A DNA stretch of 64,000 nucleotides, taken from NCBI GenBank assembly GCA_963707965.1, contig CAVPRR010000007.1:1-64000 (forward strand), in the 5' to 3' direction. The first letter of the stretch is position 1; the number at the start of each line of letters is the position of its first letter. The notes under the pieces are model-generated. The model did not search any database and had not been told where the DNA came from. It worked only from the letters and a program-made list of their open reading frames with translations. The translations under genes and the position numbers were made by a program. This document shows positions 19,623 to 29,973 of the stretch, piece by piece. This stretch comes from VRUE01 sp963707965. Lineage in GTDB: Bacteria > Actinomycetota > Thermoleophilia > Solirubrobacterales > 70-9.

Positions 19623-21625
19623 CCGACACCCACCGTGCGTTGCAGAACGGTCGCGTTGCCGGCCTTGTCGCGTGCACGGACCGTCAACCGATAGCGGCCG
19701 TCGTGCTCGTAGACGTGAACGACGCGGACGGCCACCGGCTTGCGGCTGCCCTTCCCGCGGCCCTTGCGCCGGTTGCGATCGCTGCTCCGCGGGCTATCCG
19801 TCGAGGCCGAGGCGCCGGCGCCGAACGAGACCCGGACCGAGCCGCGCCGCACCCCCGAGCTCGAGCGGCGAGGACCGTCGCTGACGATCGCCGTCAGCCG
19901 GCGGCCGTGGCGGCGCAGCTTCACCTCCGGCCCGTGCCGGTCGACCTTGAGGCGGCCGAACCTGCTGCCGGTTTCCTGGCCCGCCCCGTCGATCGCGAAA
20001 ACCTGGATCGTGTGACGCCCGTCGCCGATGTCGTCGGGGGTGAGGTAGGCGCTGAGGTGCTTGCGGTTCTCCACCACCGGCTCGTCATCGACGCTGACCG
20101 AGTAGCGGACGCGGCTGATCGCGTTCAACGAGTGGTCCCAGGCGACGCGGATCTTCTTCTTGCGCTGCCAGCCTTCCGGCAGCAGGACGAGGAAGGGGTC
20201 GGGCGGCGCGTCGACGACCGAGGCCGCGATCTGGGAGTTGGCTTTGCTGCCCTGCTCCCAAGCGAGGATCGCATCCCCCAGCCCGGACCCGCCGAGGACG
20301 AGCCGGCCAACGGCGCCGCCGTTGGCAGCGCTCAGCTCGGTCGGCTCGATCACGCCATCCGCACGCCGCTCCTGAACGGCGACGAGGCCGACGGCCCCAC
20401 GCAGCTCACGCCAGGCGGCAACGGCAGCGCCGGTTTCCGCCAGGTCCACCTGCGGATCCCCGGCGACCGAGCTAGCCGACCCGTCGAGCCGCTCGACCGG
20501 CTGTGCGGAGACGTCGTCGCCGGAGGTGAGGAGAGAGGCGACGTCCGAGGAGAAGCCGCTGACGAACAGGCCGCGCGGATCGACGCCGATGCTGGGCGCC
20601 CCGAGCCCGCCCCGCGCGCCTCCGTCGATCAGCAGGGCCTGGCCGAAGCTGCCGGACAGTTCCGAGAAGACGTCGGGCGTCTCGTTGACCATCGCCCGCG
20701 GCGCGTCGAGCTTGCTCGCCTGGCCAGGCTGCTGGCGGAAGGCGACCGAGGCCTCGCCGAAGCCGGAGACGTCGAGCGAGAAGGCGTCGGCCGGGCCGCG
20801 CAGAGGCGCGCCTTCCCAGCTCGACGGACTGACCTGGAGCGGGATGCCGACGCTGGCCCCGAACAACCGCCGGGCCCAGACGCGGTCGACGAATTCGTCG
20901 TCGGGCTCCTGCCAGGCGACCACGCCGCCGCCCTGCACGTCGATCCCGATCTTGGGCGAGTTGGCCTCGGTCGGCAGGCGTACCGGGCTGTTGGCGTTGC
21001 GGTCGACCGGCGTGCCGAGCACCGACCAGAGGCGGCCGTTGTAGCGGGCGACGCGGGTGTCGGCGCCGACGTAGCCGGTCGGGTTGGACGGGCTGGTGTC
21101 GGTGATCACCCGGTAGACGAGATACGCCTGCCCGCCGCGGTTCATCGCCAGGTCGGGGAAGGTCGAGGTCGCCTCGCCGACGTTGAAATCGATCGGGACG
21201 GGTGGCTGGAAGCCGTTGGCGCCCGGGTCGAGCGTGGCCGAGAACAGGCGATCGCTTTCGATCCCGAACTCCTGCACCCAGGTAACGACGAGGCGGCCAT
21301 CGTCGCCGGCGCCGATACGCGGCCAGCTCGAGTCGAAGCTCTGGCCGACGTCGACTCGCTGCGCCGGGCGCCAAGCGCCCCCCCGGTACTGGGCGGCAAA
21401 GACATGTGAGTGACCGTCAACCTGCTTCAGCCAGACGATGCCGCCCGTCCCGTCTTCGGACATGGCCGCATCGGCGACGTCGGCCACATCGGCGCTTGGC
21501 CCATCGATCGGCTGCACGTCGGACACGACCGCTACCGCTGTAGACGGTGCGGCGAGCGCCGCCAAACAGGCGATCGTGACAACCTCCAGCCGCAGGCGGA
21601 GACGCGGCGAGAGTCGACCATGCAT
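19619..21625 (-). CDS. Secreted repeat protein, propeller-like, with basic C-terminal domain
   Basis: A 668-residue protein with a signal peptide (VVTIACLAALAAPSTAVAV). The N-terminal two thirds carry irregular repeats of the type GTGGIVWLKQ, GRLVVTWVQE, GQAYLVYRV, GGGVVAWQEP and GAAVAAWREL, typical of sialidase-like or propeller folds. A fibronectin/Ig-like segment (KKKIRVAWDHSLNAISRVRYSVSVD) and a very basic tail with RRSSSGVRRG follow. It is the first gene of a two-gene unit with the PD40 protein, to which it is fused by a 4-nt overlap. I do not recognise an enzyme active site. The upstream 121 nt hold a GTAAC/GTTAC inverted repeat. Confidence 0.75.
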   Translation of the reverse strand: MHGRLSPRLRLRLEVVTIACLAALAAPSTAVAVVSDVQPIDGPSADVADVADAAMSEDGTGGIVWLKQVDGHSHVFAAQYRGGAWRPAQRVDVGQSFDSSWPRIGAGDDGRLVVTWVQEFGIESDRLFSATLDPGANGFQPPVPIDFNVGEATSTFPDLAMNRGGQAYLVYRVITDTSPSNPTGYVGADTRVARYNGRLWSVLGTPVDRNANSPVRLPTEANSPKIGIDVQGGGVVAWQEPDDEFVDRVWARRLFGASVGIPLQVSPSSWEGAPLRGPADAFSLDVSGFGEASVAFRQQPGQASKLDAPRAMVNETPDVFSELSGSFGQALLIDGGARGGLGAPSIGVDPRGLFVSGFSSDVASLLTSGDDVSAQPVERLDGSASSVAGDPQVDLAETGAAVAAWRELRGAVGLVAVQERRADGVIEPTELSAANGGAVGRLVLGGSGLGDAILAWEQGSKANSQIAASVVDAPPDPFLVLLPEGWQRKKKIRVAWDHSLNAISRVRYSVSVDDEPVVENRKHLSAYLTPDDIGDGRHTIQVFAIDGAGQETGSRFGRLKVDRHGPEVKLRRHGRRLTAIVSDGPRRSSSGVRRGSVRVSFGAGASASTDSPRSSDRNRRKGRGKGSRKPVAVRVVHVYEHDGRYRLTVRARDKAGNATVLQRTVGVG

Positions 21626-21659
21626 TGCGCACCACGTTCCCGCCCGCGCGTGTCGGAAA

Positions 21660-21688
21660 TGTAACTAGAGCGCTACCAACTGGTTACA
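21660..21688. promoter_or_regulatory. TGTAAC/GTTACA inverted repeat upstream of secreted-protein operon
   Basis: Arms of 6 bp with a 17-nt spacer lie 35-63 bp upstream of the minus-strand gene that starts at 21625. The half-site resembles the TGTAAC found upstream of pstS and of the second PstS-like gene. It is a candidate operator or promoter element; nothing confirms it. Confidence 0.3.
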
Positions 21689-21746
21689 GCCGACCCGCCT
21701 GACCGGTTCCCGATTCCCGCACCGGCGGGAGACAGATCGACCTCTG

Positions 21747-22595
21747 CTAGTCGAGCCGGAAGCCGCTGAGCAGGCGTTTCTCGCTCTCGCCCTCCACCTC
21801 GGCGGCGACTTCCACCCGGCCCTCCAGCGGAGTGCCGCGGATCTTGGTCGCCAGCAGGTCGTCAACCTGGAAGATCCCGGCCGAGTTGTTGAGCTCGATC
21901 TCGATCCGCACCGGTCGCTCCTCCCCCGCTTCGATCCGCACCTCATCCACCGCGGCGGCGGAGATTGAGTGGATCCCCTCCTGGCCGGCCTCGAGCGGGA
22001 TGCGCGTGCGGCCCTGGGCCATGTCGAGCGCATCGGCGACGCGGACGACGCCGGCCTCAACCGTGTATGGCTCGCCGCGGCGCCGGTGGCCGATGATCGA
22101 GTGGAGGATCTCGGAGCTGACGATCGTCCGCTGTGGCTCCTTGTATGAACCGGCAAGCAGGCGGTCGAGGGCGCCGCTGGCCAGGAAGAGGCTGTAGGCC
22201 TCGTGGTCCGTTCGGTGGATCGACATGCCGACGTCATGCAGCAGGGCGCCGCCGGCAACGACCACCTCGGCATCGCGGGCCGACATGCCGTGGTCGGCGA
22301 CGACCGCCGGCTCCACCCCCGCCTTGACGAGCAGGCGCAGCAGGCGCAGGGCGACGTTGAGGACGATCTGGGTGTGGACCCATGAGTGGTCCGACATCCC
22401 CAGGCGTTCGGCGTGGACCTGCGCCATGTACCACCAGGCGCGCACCTGCTCGTCCTCGTTGACCGCCTTGAGGAACCCCTCGAGCTTGCGGTTGCCGCGG
22501 GTCGGCGCCCGTACGTGGGCCTCTTCGATCGCCTCCTTCGGGGGCTTCCGGCCCGGACCGTGCGGATCTGGACTGGGTACGCGCTCGCCGCTCAT
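21747..22595 (-). CDS. HD-domain metal-dependent phosphohydrolase
   Basis: About 282 residues. The metal site of HD hydrolases is present as H...HD...D: DHSWVHTQIVLN, GGALLHDVGMSIHRTDHE and a late VRVADALDMAQGR. The C-terminal part (EVRIEAGEERPVRIEIELNN) is an added beta domain. This matches the group of archaeal/actinobacterial predicted HD phosphohydrolases (COG3294-like); the substrate, perhaps a nucleotide, is unknown. An upstream GTG at 22625 is also possible, and neither start has a convincing ribosome-binding site. REP-like palindromes begin just upstream. Confidence 0.8.
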   Translation of the reverse strand: MSGERVPSPDPHGPGRKPPKEAIEEAHVRAPTRGNRKLEGFLKAVNEDEQVRAWWYMAQVHAERLGMSDHSWVHTQIVLNVALRLLRLLVKAGVEPAVVADHGMSARDAEVVVAGGALLHDVGMSIHRTDHEAYSLFLASGALDRLLAGSYKEPQRTIVSSEILHSIIGHRRRGEPYTVEAGVVRVADALDMAQGRTRIPLEAGQEGIHSISAAAVDEVRIEAGEERPVRIEIELNNSAGIFQVDDLLATKIRGTPLEGRVEVAAEVEGESEKRLLSGFRLD

Positions 22596-22659
22596 CGTTG
22601 TGATCGTACGAGAGCCGTCGGGCACGCTTCCCGTCGCGTTCGTCCTTCCTTGCGCGTTC

Positions 22660-22811
22660 GCCTTCTCTGGCGAGTTCGCCCTTACTGGCGAGTTCGCCTT
22701 CTCTGGCGAGTTCGCCCTTACTGGCGCTCAGCGCCAGTAAAGACGAACGCACTTCCTTGCGCGTTCGTCTTCCCTTGCCCGTTCGCCCTTACTGGCGCTG
22801 AGCGCCAGTAA
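22660..22811. repeat. REP-like palindrome pair with TTCGCC-CTGGCGAG tandem units
   Basis: Two 23-nt palindromes, TTACTGGCGCT-C-AGCGCCAGTAA (22718-22740) and the same with a central G (22789-22811), are preceded by three short tandem units of the form GAGTTCGCC(C/T)T(T/C)... between 22660 and 22717. Both palindromes carry GTTCGCCC on the left and AGACGAAC on the right, so the stem can extend imperfectly. The core recurs at 60.0 kb. They lie between the rpf-like gene's 3' end and the HD gene's 5' end. Confidence 0.85.
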
Positions 22812-22860
22812 AGACGAACTCACTTCTTGACATCCCGCAATCGGGCGCCGATGCCTCCCT

Positions 22861-22929
22861 GCCGCAGACCGGCCGGGGGGCTTGCCGCAGACCGGCCGGG
22901 GGGCTAGCCGCAGACCGGCCAGGGGCTGG
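22861..22929. repeat. Three 23-bp tandem copies across the rpf-like stop codon
   Basis: Units at 22861-22883, 22884-22906 and 22907-22929 begin GCCGCAGACCGGCC. The third copy encodes the last residues (SPWPVCG) of the rpf-like protein on the minus strand and the stop codon is the end of unit two. The other copies are untranslated duplicates of that 3' end. Confidence 0.9.
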
Positions 22930-23404
22930 AACCCGACTGCGCGTAGAGAAGTGCCGCGCGGTAGTCCTGCTCGGACTCCGGGGCCGCGGCGGGGTCGCCG
23001 GAGCCGCCGACCGAAGCCCACGTGCCGTAGGAGAACTGGTACTTGCCCCGGTAGCTGCCGTCGGCCGAGACGATGGTGGGATCACCCCCTGACTCACACG
23101 AGGCAATCGAATCCAGGGTTGCCCGGGACACCCCGGCCGGCAGGGTGGCGAAGGCTTCGCGTCGTTCGCGGCGCAGCCGGGCGCGGCGAGCGGCGCGGAT
23201 GCGATGGACGCCGACGCGGATCGCGCGATGGAAGCGTTCGACAGGCCCGGTAAGCGGCGACACGACAACCGGCTTGGCCGGGCCGAGTCCGAGCTCGGCG
23301 GCTCGCGGTCCGGGCTCGCCACCGCTGGCCGCCAAGGCAGCCGCCGGTGAGACGGCAACCAAAGCAAGGAGGGCAAGGGCTGAATATGTGCGTCTTGTGC
23401 GCAA
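22904..23404 (-). CDS. Rpf-like transglycosylase-domain secreted protein
   Basis: A 166-residue secreted protein. The TTG-initiated N-terminus has a signal peptide (YSALALLALVAVSPAAALA). The C-terminal 75 residues match the resuscitation-promoting-factor transglycosylase domain: DSIASCESGGDP with its catalytic Glu, YRGKYQFSYGTWASVGGSG and QDYRAALLYAQSGSSPWPVC with the paired Cys. Such enzymes cleave peptidoglycan and promote exit from dormancy in Actinobacteria. There is no LysM or other wall-binding domain. The coding end lies in a tandem repeat. It diverges from the cupredoxin gene. Confidence 0.88.
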   Translation of the reverse strand: MRTRRTYSALALLALVAVSPAAALAASGGEPGPRAAELGLGPAKPVVVSPLTGPVERFHRAIRVGVHRIRAARRARLRRERREAFATLPAGVSRATLDSIASCESGGDPTIVSADGSYRGKYQFSYGTWASVGGSGDPAAAPESEQDYRAALLYAQSGSSPWPVCG

Positions 23405-23679
23405 GCGCGGAACCGTGGCGAGGCTTGCGATGCCGCAGGGTGACCGCCATCACACTCCGTCGTTAGGTCGTGACAATCGGCACGCGGTCAGGCGCAGACC
23501 GACTCCATGCGGTCCGGACGATGAATCGGATCGTGCACGAAAGACGAGCGGAAAGCGGCCCAGATCGAGGAGACGGTCGGCCCCTTGCTATTTCCGGTGG
23601 ATGTGAGAGCCTCGGTAAAACATTTCCGAGCACAGCGGTTGGCCTTGCGCGTGTTCCGGACAACAAGTGGGGAGAAAAA
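23405..23679. other. Divergent intergenic region without recognised element
   Basis: These 275 nt separate the rpf-like gene from the cupredoxin gene. I looked for a c-di-AMP (ydaO-type) riboswitch, which often precedes rpf genes in Actinobacteria, and did not see its conserved blocks. I see no convincing promoter hexamers either. A GGGGAGAAAA Shine-Dalgarno lies at the right end for the cupredoxin. Confidence 0.5.
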
Positions 23680-24171
23680 TTGATCACATCCAAGCTACGT
23701 GCTCTGACGGTCCCCGTGGCGCTTGTCGCCGTGACCGGGTTCATCGCGACGGGCTGCGGCGGAGGTACCGACACCACGACGGTCACGGAGACCGAGGCGG
23801 CTGCCGGCGGCACAGCGGGCGGCAAGGCGCTCGGGATCAAGTTGGGTGACTACTTCTTCGATCCCAAAAACGGTTCGGCGGCAGCCGGACCGACCACCAT
23901 CGAAGCCCCGAACGAAGGTTCCGTCGAGCACGAGCTGGTGGTCTTCAAGACGAACATGGATCCCGCCAAGCTCCCGACCGAAGCCAGCGGGGACGTCAAC
24001 GAGGAGAAGATGGACAAGATTGCGGAGAGCGCCGGGGAGATCGCCGATGTCGAGCCCGGCGAAACCAAGTCTGGAGAGTTCAACCTGACCCCGGGCGAGT
24101 ACGTGATCTTCTGCAACCTGCCCGGCCACTACGCCCAGGGCATGTACGGGACGCTCACGGTCACCGAATAG
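23680..24171 (+). CDS. Cupredoxin-domain lipoprotein (blue copper)
   Basis: A 163-residue protein started by TTG behind a strong GGGGAGAAAA site. Longer upstream starts are open but lack a signal and an RBS. A lipobox (FIATGCGGG) anchors it outside the cell. The cupredoxin fold supplies the copper ligands His in SVEHELVVF and Cys/His/Met in FCNLPGHYAQGMYGTLTV. It likely carries electrons or copper in the cell envelope. It converges with a metal-transporting P-type ATPase, consistent with copper handling, but the pair is not co-transcribed. Confidence 0.88.
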   Translation: MITSKLRALTVPVALVAVTGFIATGCGGGTDTTTVTETEAAAGGTAGGKALGIKLGDYFFDPKNGSAAAGPTTIEAPNEGSVEHELVVFKTNMDPAKLPTEASGDVNEEKMDKIAESAGEIADVEPGETKSGEFNLTPGEYVIFCNLPGHYAQGMYGTLTVTE

Positions 24172-24185
24172 CCGGCCCAGGATTG

Positions 24186-24231
24186 GCCGATCGCCCCCCT
24201 GGGGTTCCTCCCCACTCCTGGGGCGATCGGC
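24186..24231. terminator. Bidirectional terminator hairpin
   Basis: Perfect 12-bp arms GCCGATCGCCCC / GGGGCGATCGGC with a 22-nt loop sit between the convergent cupredoxin and P-type ATPase genes. No U-tract follows, so it would be of the GC-rich hairpin type. Confidence 0.7.
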
Positions 24232-24245
24232 TGGTCAGCGGGCGG

Positions 24246-26111
24246 TCAGTCGGTCAGGGCGCGCAGCGCGTTGAGGATGACGGCGACGTCGATGCCCTCC
24301 TGGAGCAGCGCACCGCCAACGGGCGAGATGTAGCCCAGAGCCGCAAACCCCATCGCGACCGCGCTGAGGCCGATCCCGAAGACGACGCTCTGGCGCGCGA
24401 TGCGAAGCGCCCTGCGGCCGACCGAGACCGCTGTGGCCACGCGGTCGATCCGGTCGACGGTGATCACCGCGTCGGCTGTGTCCGAGGAGACGGTCGCTCC
24501 CGGCCCGCTCATCGCAATCCCGACGTCGGCGAGCGCCAGAGCCGGTGCGTCGTTGACGCCGTCACCGACCATCACCACCGGCGCCAGCTCGGGGTGTGAC
24601 CGCATATCGCGCACGATGTCGAGCTTGTCCTCGGGGCTCTGTTCCGCGTAGAGGCGGTCGAGACCGGTCTCGGCGGCAATCGGCTCCGCGACCGAGAGCC
24701 GATCGCCGGTCACCATCGCCACGAGACTCACGCCCGCGGCCCGCAGATCGCCAACCAGCTCGCGCGCGTCGTCGCGCAGCCGGTCGGCCATCACGACGAC
24801 CCCCGCCACCCGCCCGTCGACGCCAACCAGCACCCTGGCCAGGCCGGCGTGCTCATCGCCCTCAACGATCCCGGCGACGGTGCCTGTGTCGTAGCCCCGT
24901 GAGCGCAACCAGCTGCTGCTGCCGACGGCAACCTCGCGGCCTCCGACATTGCCTTCGATCCCCTGCCCGGGCTCCTCGACCGCGTTGGTGGGCTCCGAAA
25001 GGTGCAGGCCGCGTCGCTCTGCGTCGTGGACCAGCGCCTCGGCCAGGACGTGGGCCGAGAGCTGATCGACGGAGGCCGCCAGCCGCAGAACCTCCTCCTC
25101 CGGTTCGCCGTCGAGCGACACCACCTCCTGCACAGCCGGCGTTCCGAGGGTCAGCGTGCCGGTCTTGTCGAGCAGCACCGTCCGCGCCTCCCCAAGCCGC
25201 TCGATCGCCGCGCCTCCCTTGACGATCACACCGAGCCGGGCCGCCCGCGAGACGCCGGAGACGATCGCGATCGGCGCCGCCAGGATCAGCGGACAGGGCG
25301 TTGCGACGACCAGAACGGCGACCGCGCGGACCGCGTCGCCGCTGGCCGCCCAGGCCACCCCTGCGATCGCCAGCGTCAGCGGCAGGAAGACCGCCGCGTA
25401 GCGGTCCGCGAGCCGCACGAACGGGGCGCGCTGGGTCTCCGCGGCGCGGACCAGCCGTACGATGTTGGCGTAGGCGCTGTCGGAGGCGAGCCTGGTGGCC
25501 CGCAGCTCGAAGGCATCGCCGGCATTTGCGGCGCCGCTCTGGACGAGTGCCCCTCGGACGTGGGTCACCGGCAGCGGCTCGCCCGTGAGCGCCGACTCGT
25601 CCACCACCGCGTCCGCGCTCTGCACCGCACCGTCAACCGGCACGAGCTCGCCGGCCCGCACGAGAACCACGTCCCCCACCGCCAGATCTCCGACCGGAAC
25701 CTCCTCCCAGCCGGTGCCCTCGCGCCGGTGCGCAATCGTCGGCATCCGCTCCAGCAACGCCGTCAACTCCTGCCGGGCGCGCCGCGAAGCCATCGCCTCC
25801 AGCGCGTTGCCGCCGGAGAGCATCAGCGCGATCACGGCTCCCGCCAGGTACTGCCCGACCGCCAATGCCCCGGCCATCGCGATCAAAGCGATTGCGTCCA
25901 CCCCCACCCTGCCCGCGGCCAGCGTTCTCGCGATCGAGACGGTCAGCGGCACGAGCATCACGGCGACCGTCGCCGCCCAGACCGCGTCGCCTGCGGTCGG
26001 CGCCCCGGCCAGGTGCAGGGCGGCGCCGGCGGAAATCAGCACCAGCGTCGCGACCGGAAGGACGCGCGTTCGCACGTCCGTCGTGAGGAGATTGCTCGCG
26101 ACGCTAGACAC
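24246..26111 (-). CDS. Heavy-metal-translocating P1B-type ATPase
   Basis: A 621-residue inner-membrane metal pump begun by GTG. Motifs are the actuator loop DESALTGEPLPV, the CPx metal motif TPCPLILAAPIA, the phosphorylation site DKTGTLTLG, and the hinge MVGDGVNDAPALA. No N-terminal CxxC metal-binding domain is present. The histidine-proline motif of the nucleotide domain, usually SEHPLA, reads SAHVLA, which is unusual; the His remains. The CPC-type motif fits Cu+ or Zn2+/Cd2+ export; the short N-terminus and the motif variant leave the metal undecided. Its first codons overlap the tail of a broken permease fragment. Confidence 0.9.
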   Translation of the reverse strand: MSSVASNLLTTDVRTRVLPVATLVLISAGAALHLAGAPTAGDAVWAATVAVMLVPLTVSIARTLAAGRVGVDAIALIAMAGALAVGQYLAGAVIALMLSGGNALEAMASRRARQELTALLERMPTIAHRREGTGWEEVPVGDLAVGDVVLVRAGELVPVDGAVQSADAVVDESALTGEPLPVTHVRGALVQSGAANAGDAFELRATRLASDSAYANIVRLVRAAETQRAPFVRLADRYAAVFLPLTLAIAGVAWAASGDAVRAVAVLVVATPCPLILAAPIAIVSGVSRAARLGVIVKGGAAIERLGEARTVLLDKTGTLTLGTPAVQEVVSLDGEPEEEVLRLAASVDQLSAHVLAEALVHDAERRGLHLSEPTNAVEEPGQGIEGNVGGREVAVGSSSWLRSRGYDTGTVAGIVEGDEHAGLARVLVGVDGRVAGVVVMADRLRDDARELVGDLRAAGVSLVAMVTGDRLSVAEPIAAETGLDRLYAEQSPEDKLDIVRDMRSHPELAPVVMVGDGVNDAPALALADVGIAMSGPGATVSSDTADAVITVDRIDRVATAVSVGRRALRIARQSVVFGIGLSAVAMGFAALGYISPVGGALLQEGIDVAVILNALRALTD

Positions 26112-26250
26112 GGCGTGACCTCACGAACGCGAGGTGGCCGGTGAGGTCGATCGTGACGCCGAGGACGCTGAAGATGCCTCCGCCGATCATGCCGCCAATC
26201 GCCATCGCGCAGGCCTCGCGCAGGCCCAGGCGTTCGCCCTGACGCCGGCG
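26104..26250 (-). pseudogene. N-terminal scrap of an APC-family amino-acid permease
   Basis: In this frame, REACAMAIGGMIGGGIFSVLG matches the glycine-rich first helix that opens APC superfamily permeases. It runs into DLTGHLAFVRSRRV and a stop inside the P-type ATPase start. Nothing else of the roughly 450-residue transporter is present. The fragment lies antisense to the 5' end of purU, so it is a deletion scar rather than a gene. Confidence 0.6.
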
Positions 26251-26277
26251 GGCGTGGGCCCGCGGGTGGTACGCGGG

Positions 26278-27192
26278 GTGGCGTGCGGTTGGCCTGGGCG
26301 CGCTGCGGATCATCGCGTCACCGGTAATCATCCCGGCATCGCCGGCCAGGACCCGACATCGCGCCTGCTGCTCGCCTGCCCTGACCGGCCGGGGCTGATC
26401 GCCGCGGTCAGCGGCTTCCTTGCCGACGCCGGGCTCAACATCGTCGACGCCGACCAGCACTCCAGCGGCGAGGGACGGCTGTTCATGCGGATGGTCTTCG
26501 ACTCGGCGCCGGAGGAACGGCGCGAGACGCTATACCGACGCTTCCAGGAGGAGGTGGCCGGGCCCCTCCAGATGGAGCACCGCTTTGCCGAGTCGAGTGA
26601 GCGCAGACGGCTGGCGATCATGGTCTCCCGCGAGGACCACTGCCTCTCGGACCTGCTTTGGCGCTGGCGCAGCGGCGAGCTCGGGGCCGACGTGACGGCG
26701 GTCGTCTCCAACCATCCCGACCACGCCGAGCAGGTCACCTCGCTCGGCCTTCCCTACCACCACATTCCAGTTGAGCCGGGCGGCAAGGACGCAGCCGAGC
26801 GGCAGGCGCTGGAGCTGCTCGCCGGCAAGATCGACCTGCTCGTGCTCGCCCGCTACATGCAGATCTTCTCGGCAGGGTTCCTGAAGCGGCTCGCGGCGCC
26901 CGCGATCAACATCCACCACAGCTTCCTGCCCGCCTTCGTCGGCGCCGACCCCTACGTCCGCGCCCACGAGCGGGGTGTCAAGCTGATCGGCGCCACCGCC
27001 CACTACGTCACCGAGGACCTGGACGCTGGACCGATCATCGACCAAGACGTGACCCGCGTAAGCCATCGCGACGAGGTCAGCGACCTGATGCGGATCGGCC
27101 GCGACATCGAGCGCCTCGTCCTTGCCCGCGCCGTCAAGGCGCACCTCGACGATCGCGTCCTGCTCGACGGTGCGCGCACGATCGTCTTCTGA
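26278..27192 (+). CDS. purU: Formyltetrahydrofolate deformylase PurU
   Basis: Hydrolyses 10-formyl-tetrahydrofolate to formate and tetrahydrofolate, which balances one-carbon pools and can feed formate to purine synthesis. An N-terminal ACT domain (RLLLACPDRPGLIAAVSGFLADAGLNIV) precedes the formyltransferase fold. Catalytic Asn and His lie in INIHHSFLPAFVGADPY and the Asp in EDLDAGPIIDQD. The start is uncertain: GTG codons at 26254, 26266 and 26278 are in frame with no clear ribosome-binding site. From 26278 the protein is 304 aa, slightly longer than typical, and the domain begins at about residue 25. Confidence 0.9.
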   Translation: MACGWPGRAADHRVTGNHPGIAGQDPTSRLLLACPDRPGLIAAVSGFLADAGLNIVDADQHSSGEGRLFMRMVFDSAPEERRETLYRRFQEEVAGPLQMEHRFAESSERRRLAIMVSREDHCLSDLLWRWRSGELGADVTAVVSNHPDHAEQVTSLGLPYHHIPVEPGGKDAAERQALELLAGKIDLLVLARYMQIFSAGFLKRLAAPAINIHHSFLPAFVGADPYVRAHERGVKLIGATAHYVTEDLDAGPIIDQDVTRVSHRDEVSDLMRIGRDIERLVLARAVKAHLDDRVLLDGARTIVF

Positions 27193-27240
27193 CGCCATGC
27201 CTGGCTGCCCGGTTCAGCCGATGCCGTCAGGTCGGCGTTG

Positions 27241-29178
<1,938 letters not shown>

Positions 29179-29231
29179 CCCGCCTACGTTACGAGACGGC
29201 GGTGCCCAAACGAGCAGCGAGACAGCGGCGC

Positions 29232-29915
29232 CTATACGAGCAGCGTGAGGACGCCCCGCACGACCAGGAGGATGCCGACGATCGCCGCCCCGCGCACAGC
29301 CCAGGTGCGGCCACGGCGGCCGAGCGCATCGCGAAAGCGGGCCACGGCGCTCGGCGTCCACTCCGGCGCCAGCGCATAGCCGAGCAGCGGCACCTCGAGC
29401 AGCATCAGCATGATCAGGTTGAAGACGAGGATCGTGCCGACCGTCGCGGGCACCGGCAGGTCTTCGGCAGCGATGCGGTTGAGGGCGGTGATGTAGGTGG
29501 CTCCGGGAAGGGTGAGGACGGCGCCGACGGCGAAGGTGGTGCGGGCCGAGCCGTGGCTGAGCGCCTGTTGCCAGCGCGGCGGCCCGGCCGGCTCCTTGGC
29601 CGCCTTGCGGGCGCGACGCCGCTCGGTGAGGCGCTCGTCGCGGCCGGTGCCGAGGACGAACGCGACGACCAGCGCGAGGCCGCCCAGGGCAAGGTCGGCG
29701 CCCGGGCCGAGCTGGTGCTGCGTGGTGCTGACCAGGTCGCTGTCCTGAAGCGTGAAGACGATCAGCAGGCCGAGCGTGACGCTTGTCATCGCCGCACCGA
29801 ACAGGTAGCCGAGCAGCAGTCGCTTCGGGTGGGGCAGCATCAACATCACCGTCGCCGCCGCCAGCAGGGTCGGGTAGAGCGCGGCGAGAAAGGCAAGAAG
29901 GACGACGTCGCCCAC
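29232..29915 (-). CDS. GAP/SfLAP-family integral membrane protein
   Basis: A 227-residue hydrophobic protein with about six membrane segments, a first half-repeat (LLAFLAALYPTLLAAATVMLMLP) and a basic cytosolic loop (RDERLTERRRARKAAKEP). The layout and the LPGATYITALNRIAAEDLP segment match the GAP family (Sap, sulfolipid-1-addressing protein) of Actinobacteria, implicated in lipid export in mycobacteria. Substrate here is unknown. It lies just upstream of the ABC-F gene on the same strand and diverges from the OsmC gene. Confidence 0.75.
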   Translation of the reverse strand: MGDVVLLAFLAALYPTLLAAATVMLMLPHPKRLLLGYLFGAAMTSVTLGLLIVFTLQDSDLVSTTQHQLGPGADLALGGLALVVAFVLGTGRDERLTERRRARKAAKEPAGPPRWQQALSHGSARTTFAVGAVLTLPGATYITALNRIAAEDLPVPATVGTILVFNLIMLMLLEVPLLGYALAPEWTPSAVARFRDALGRRGRTWAVRGAAIVGILLVVRGVLTLLV

Positions 29916-29973
29916 ATCCCGACCCTATATGGGCGGCCCCCAACGCCACGCGGACAGAGCGTAGGCTTCGGCG

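Noticed and set aside
23405..23679. c-di-AMP (ydaO) riboswitch before the rpf-like gene
   Set aside because: No matching conserved segments in the 275-nt spacer on the minus strand.
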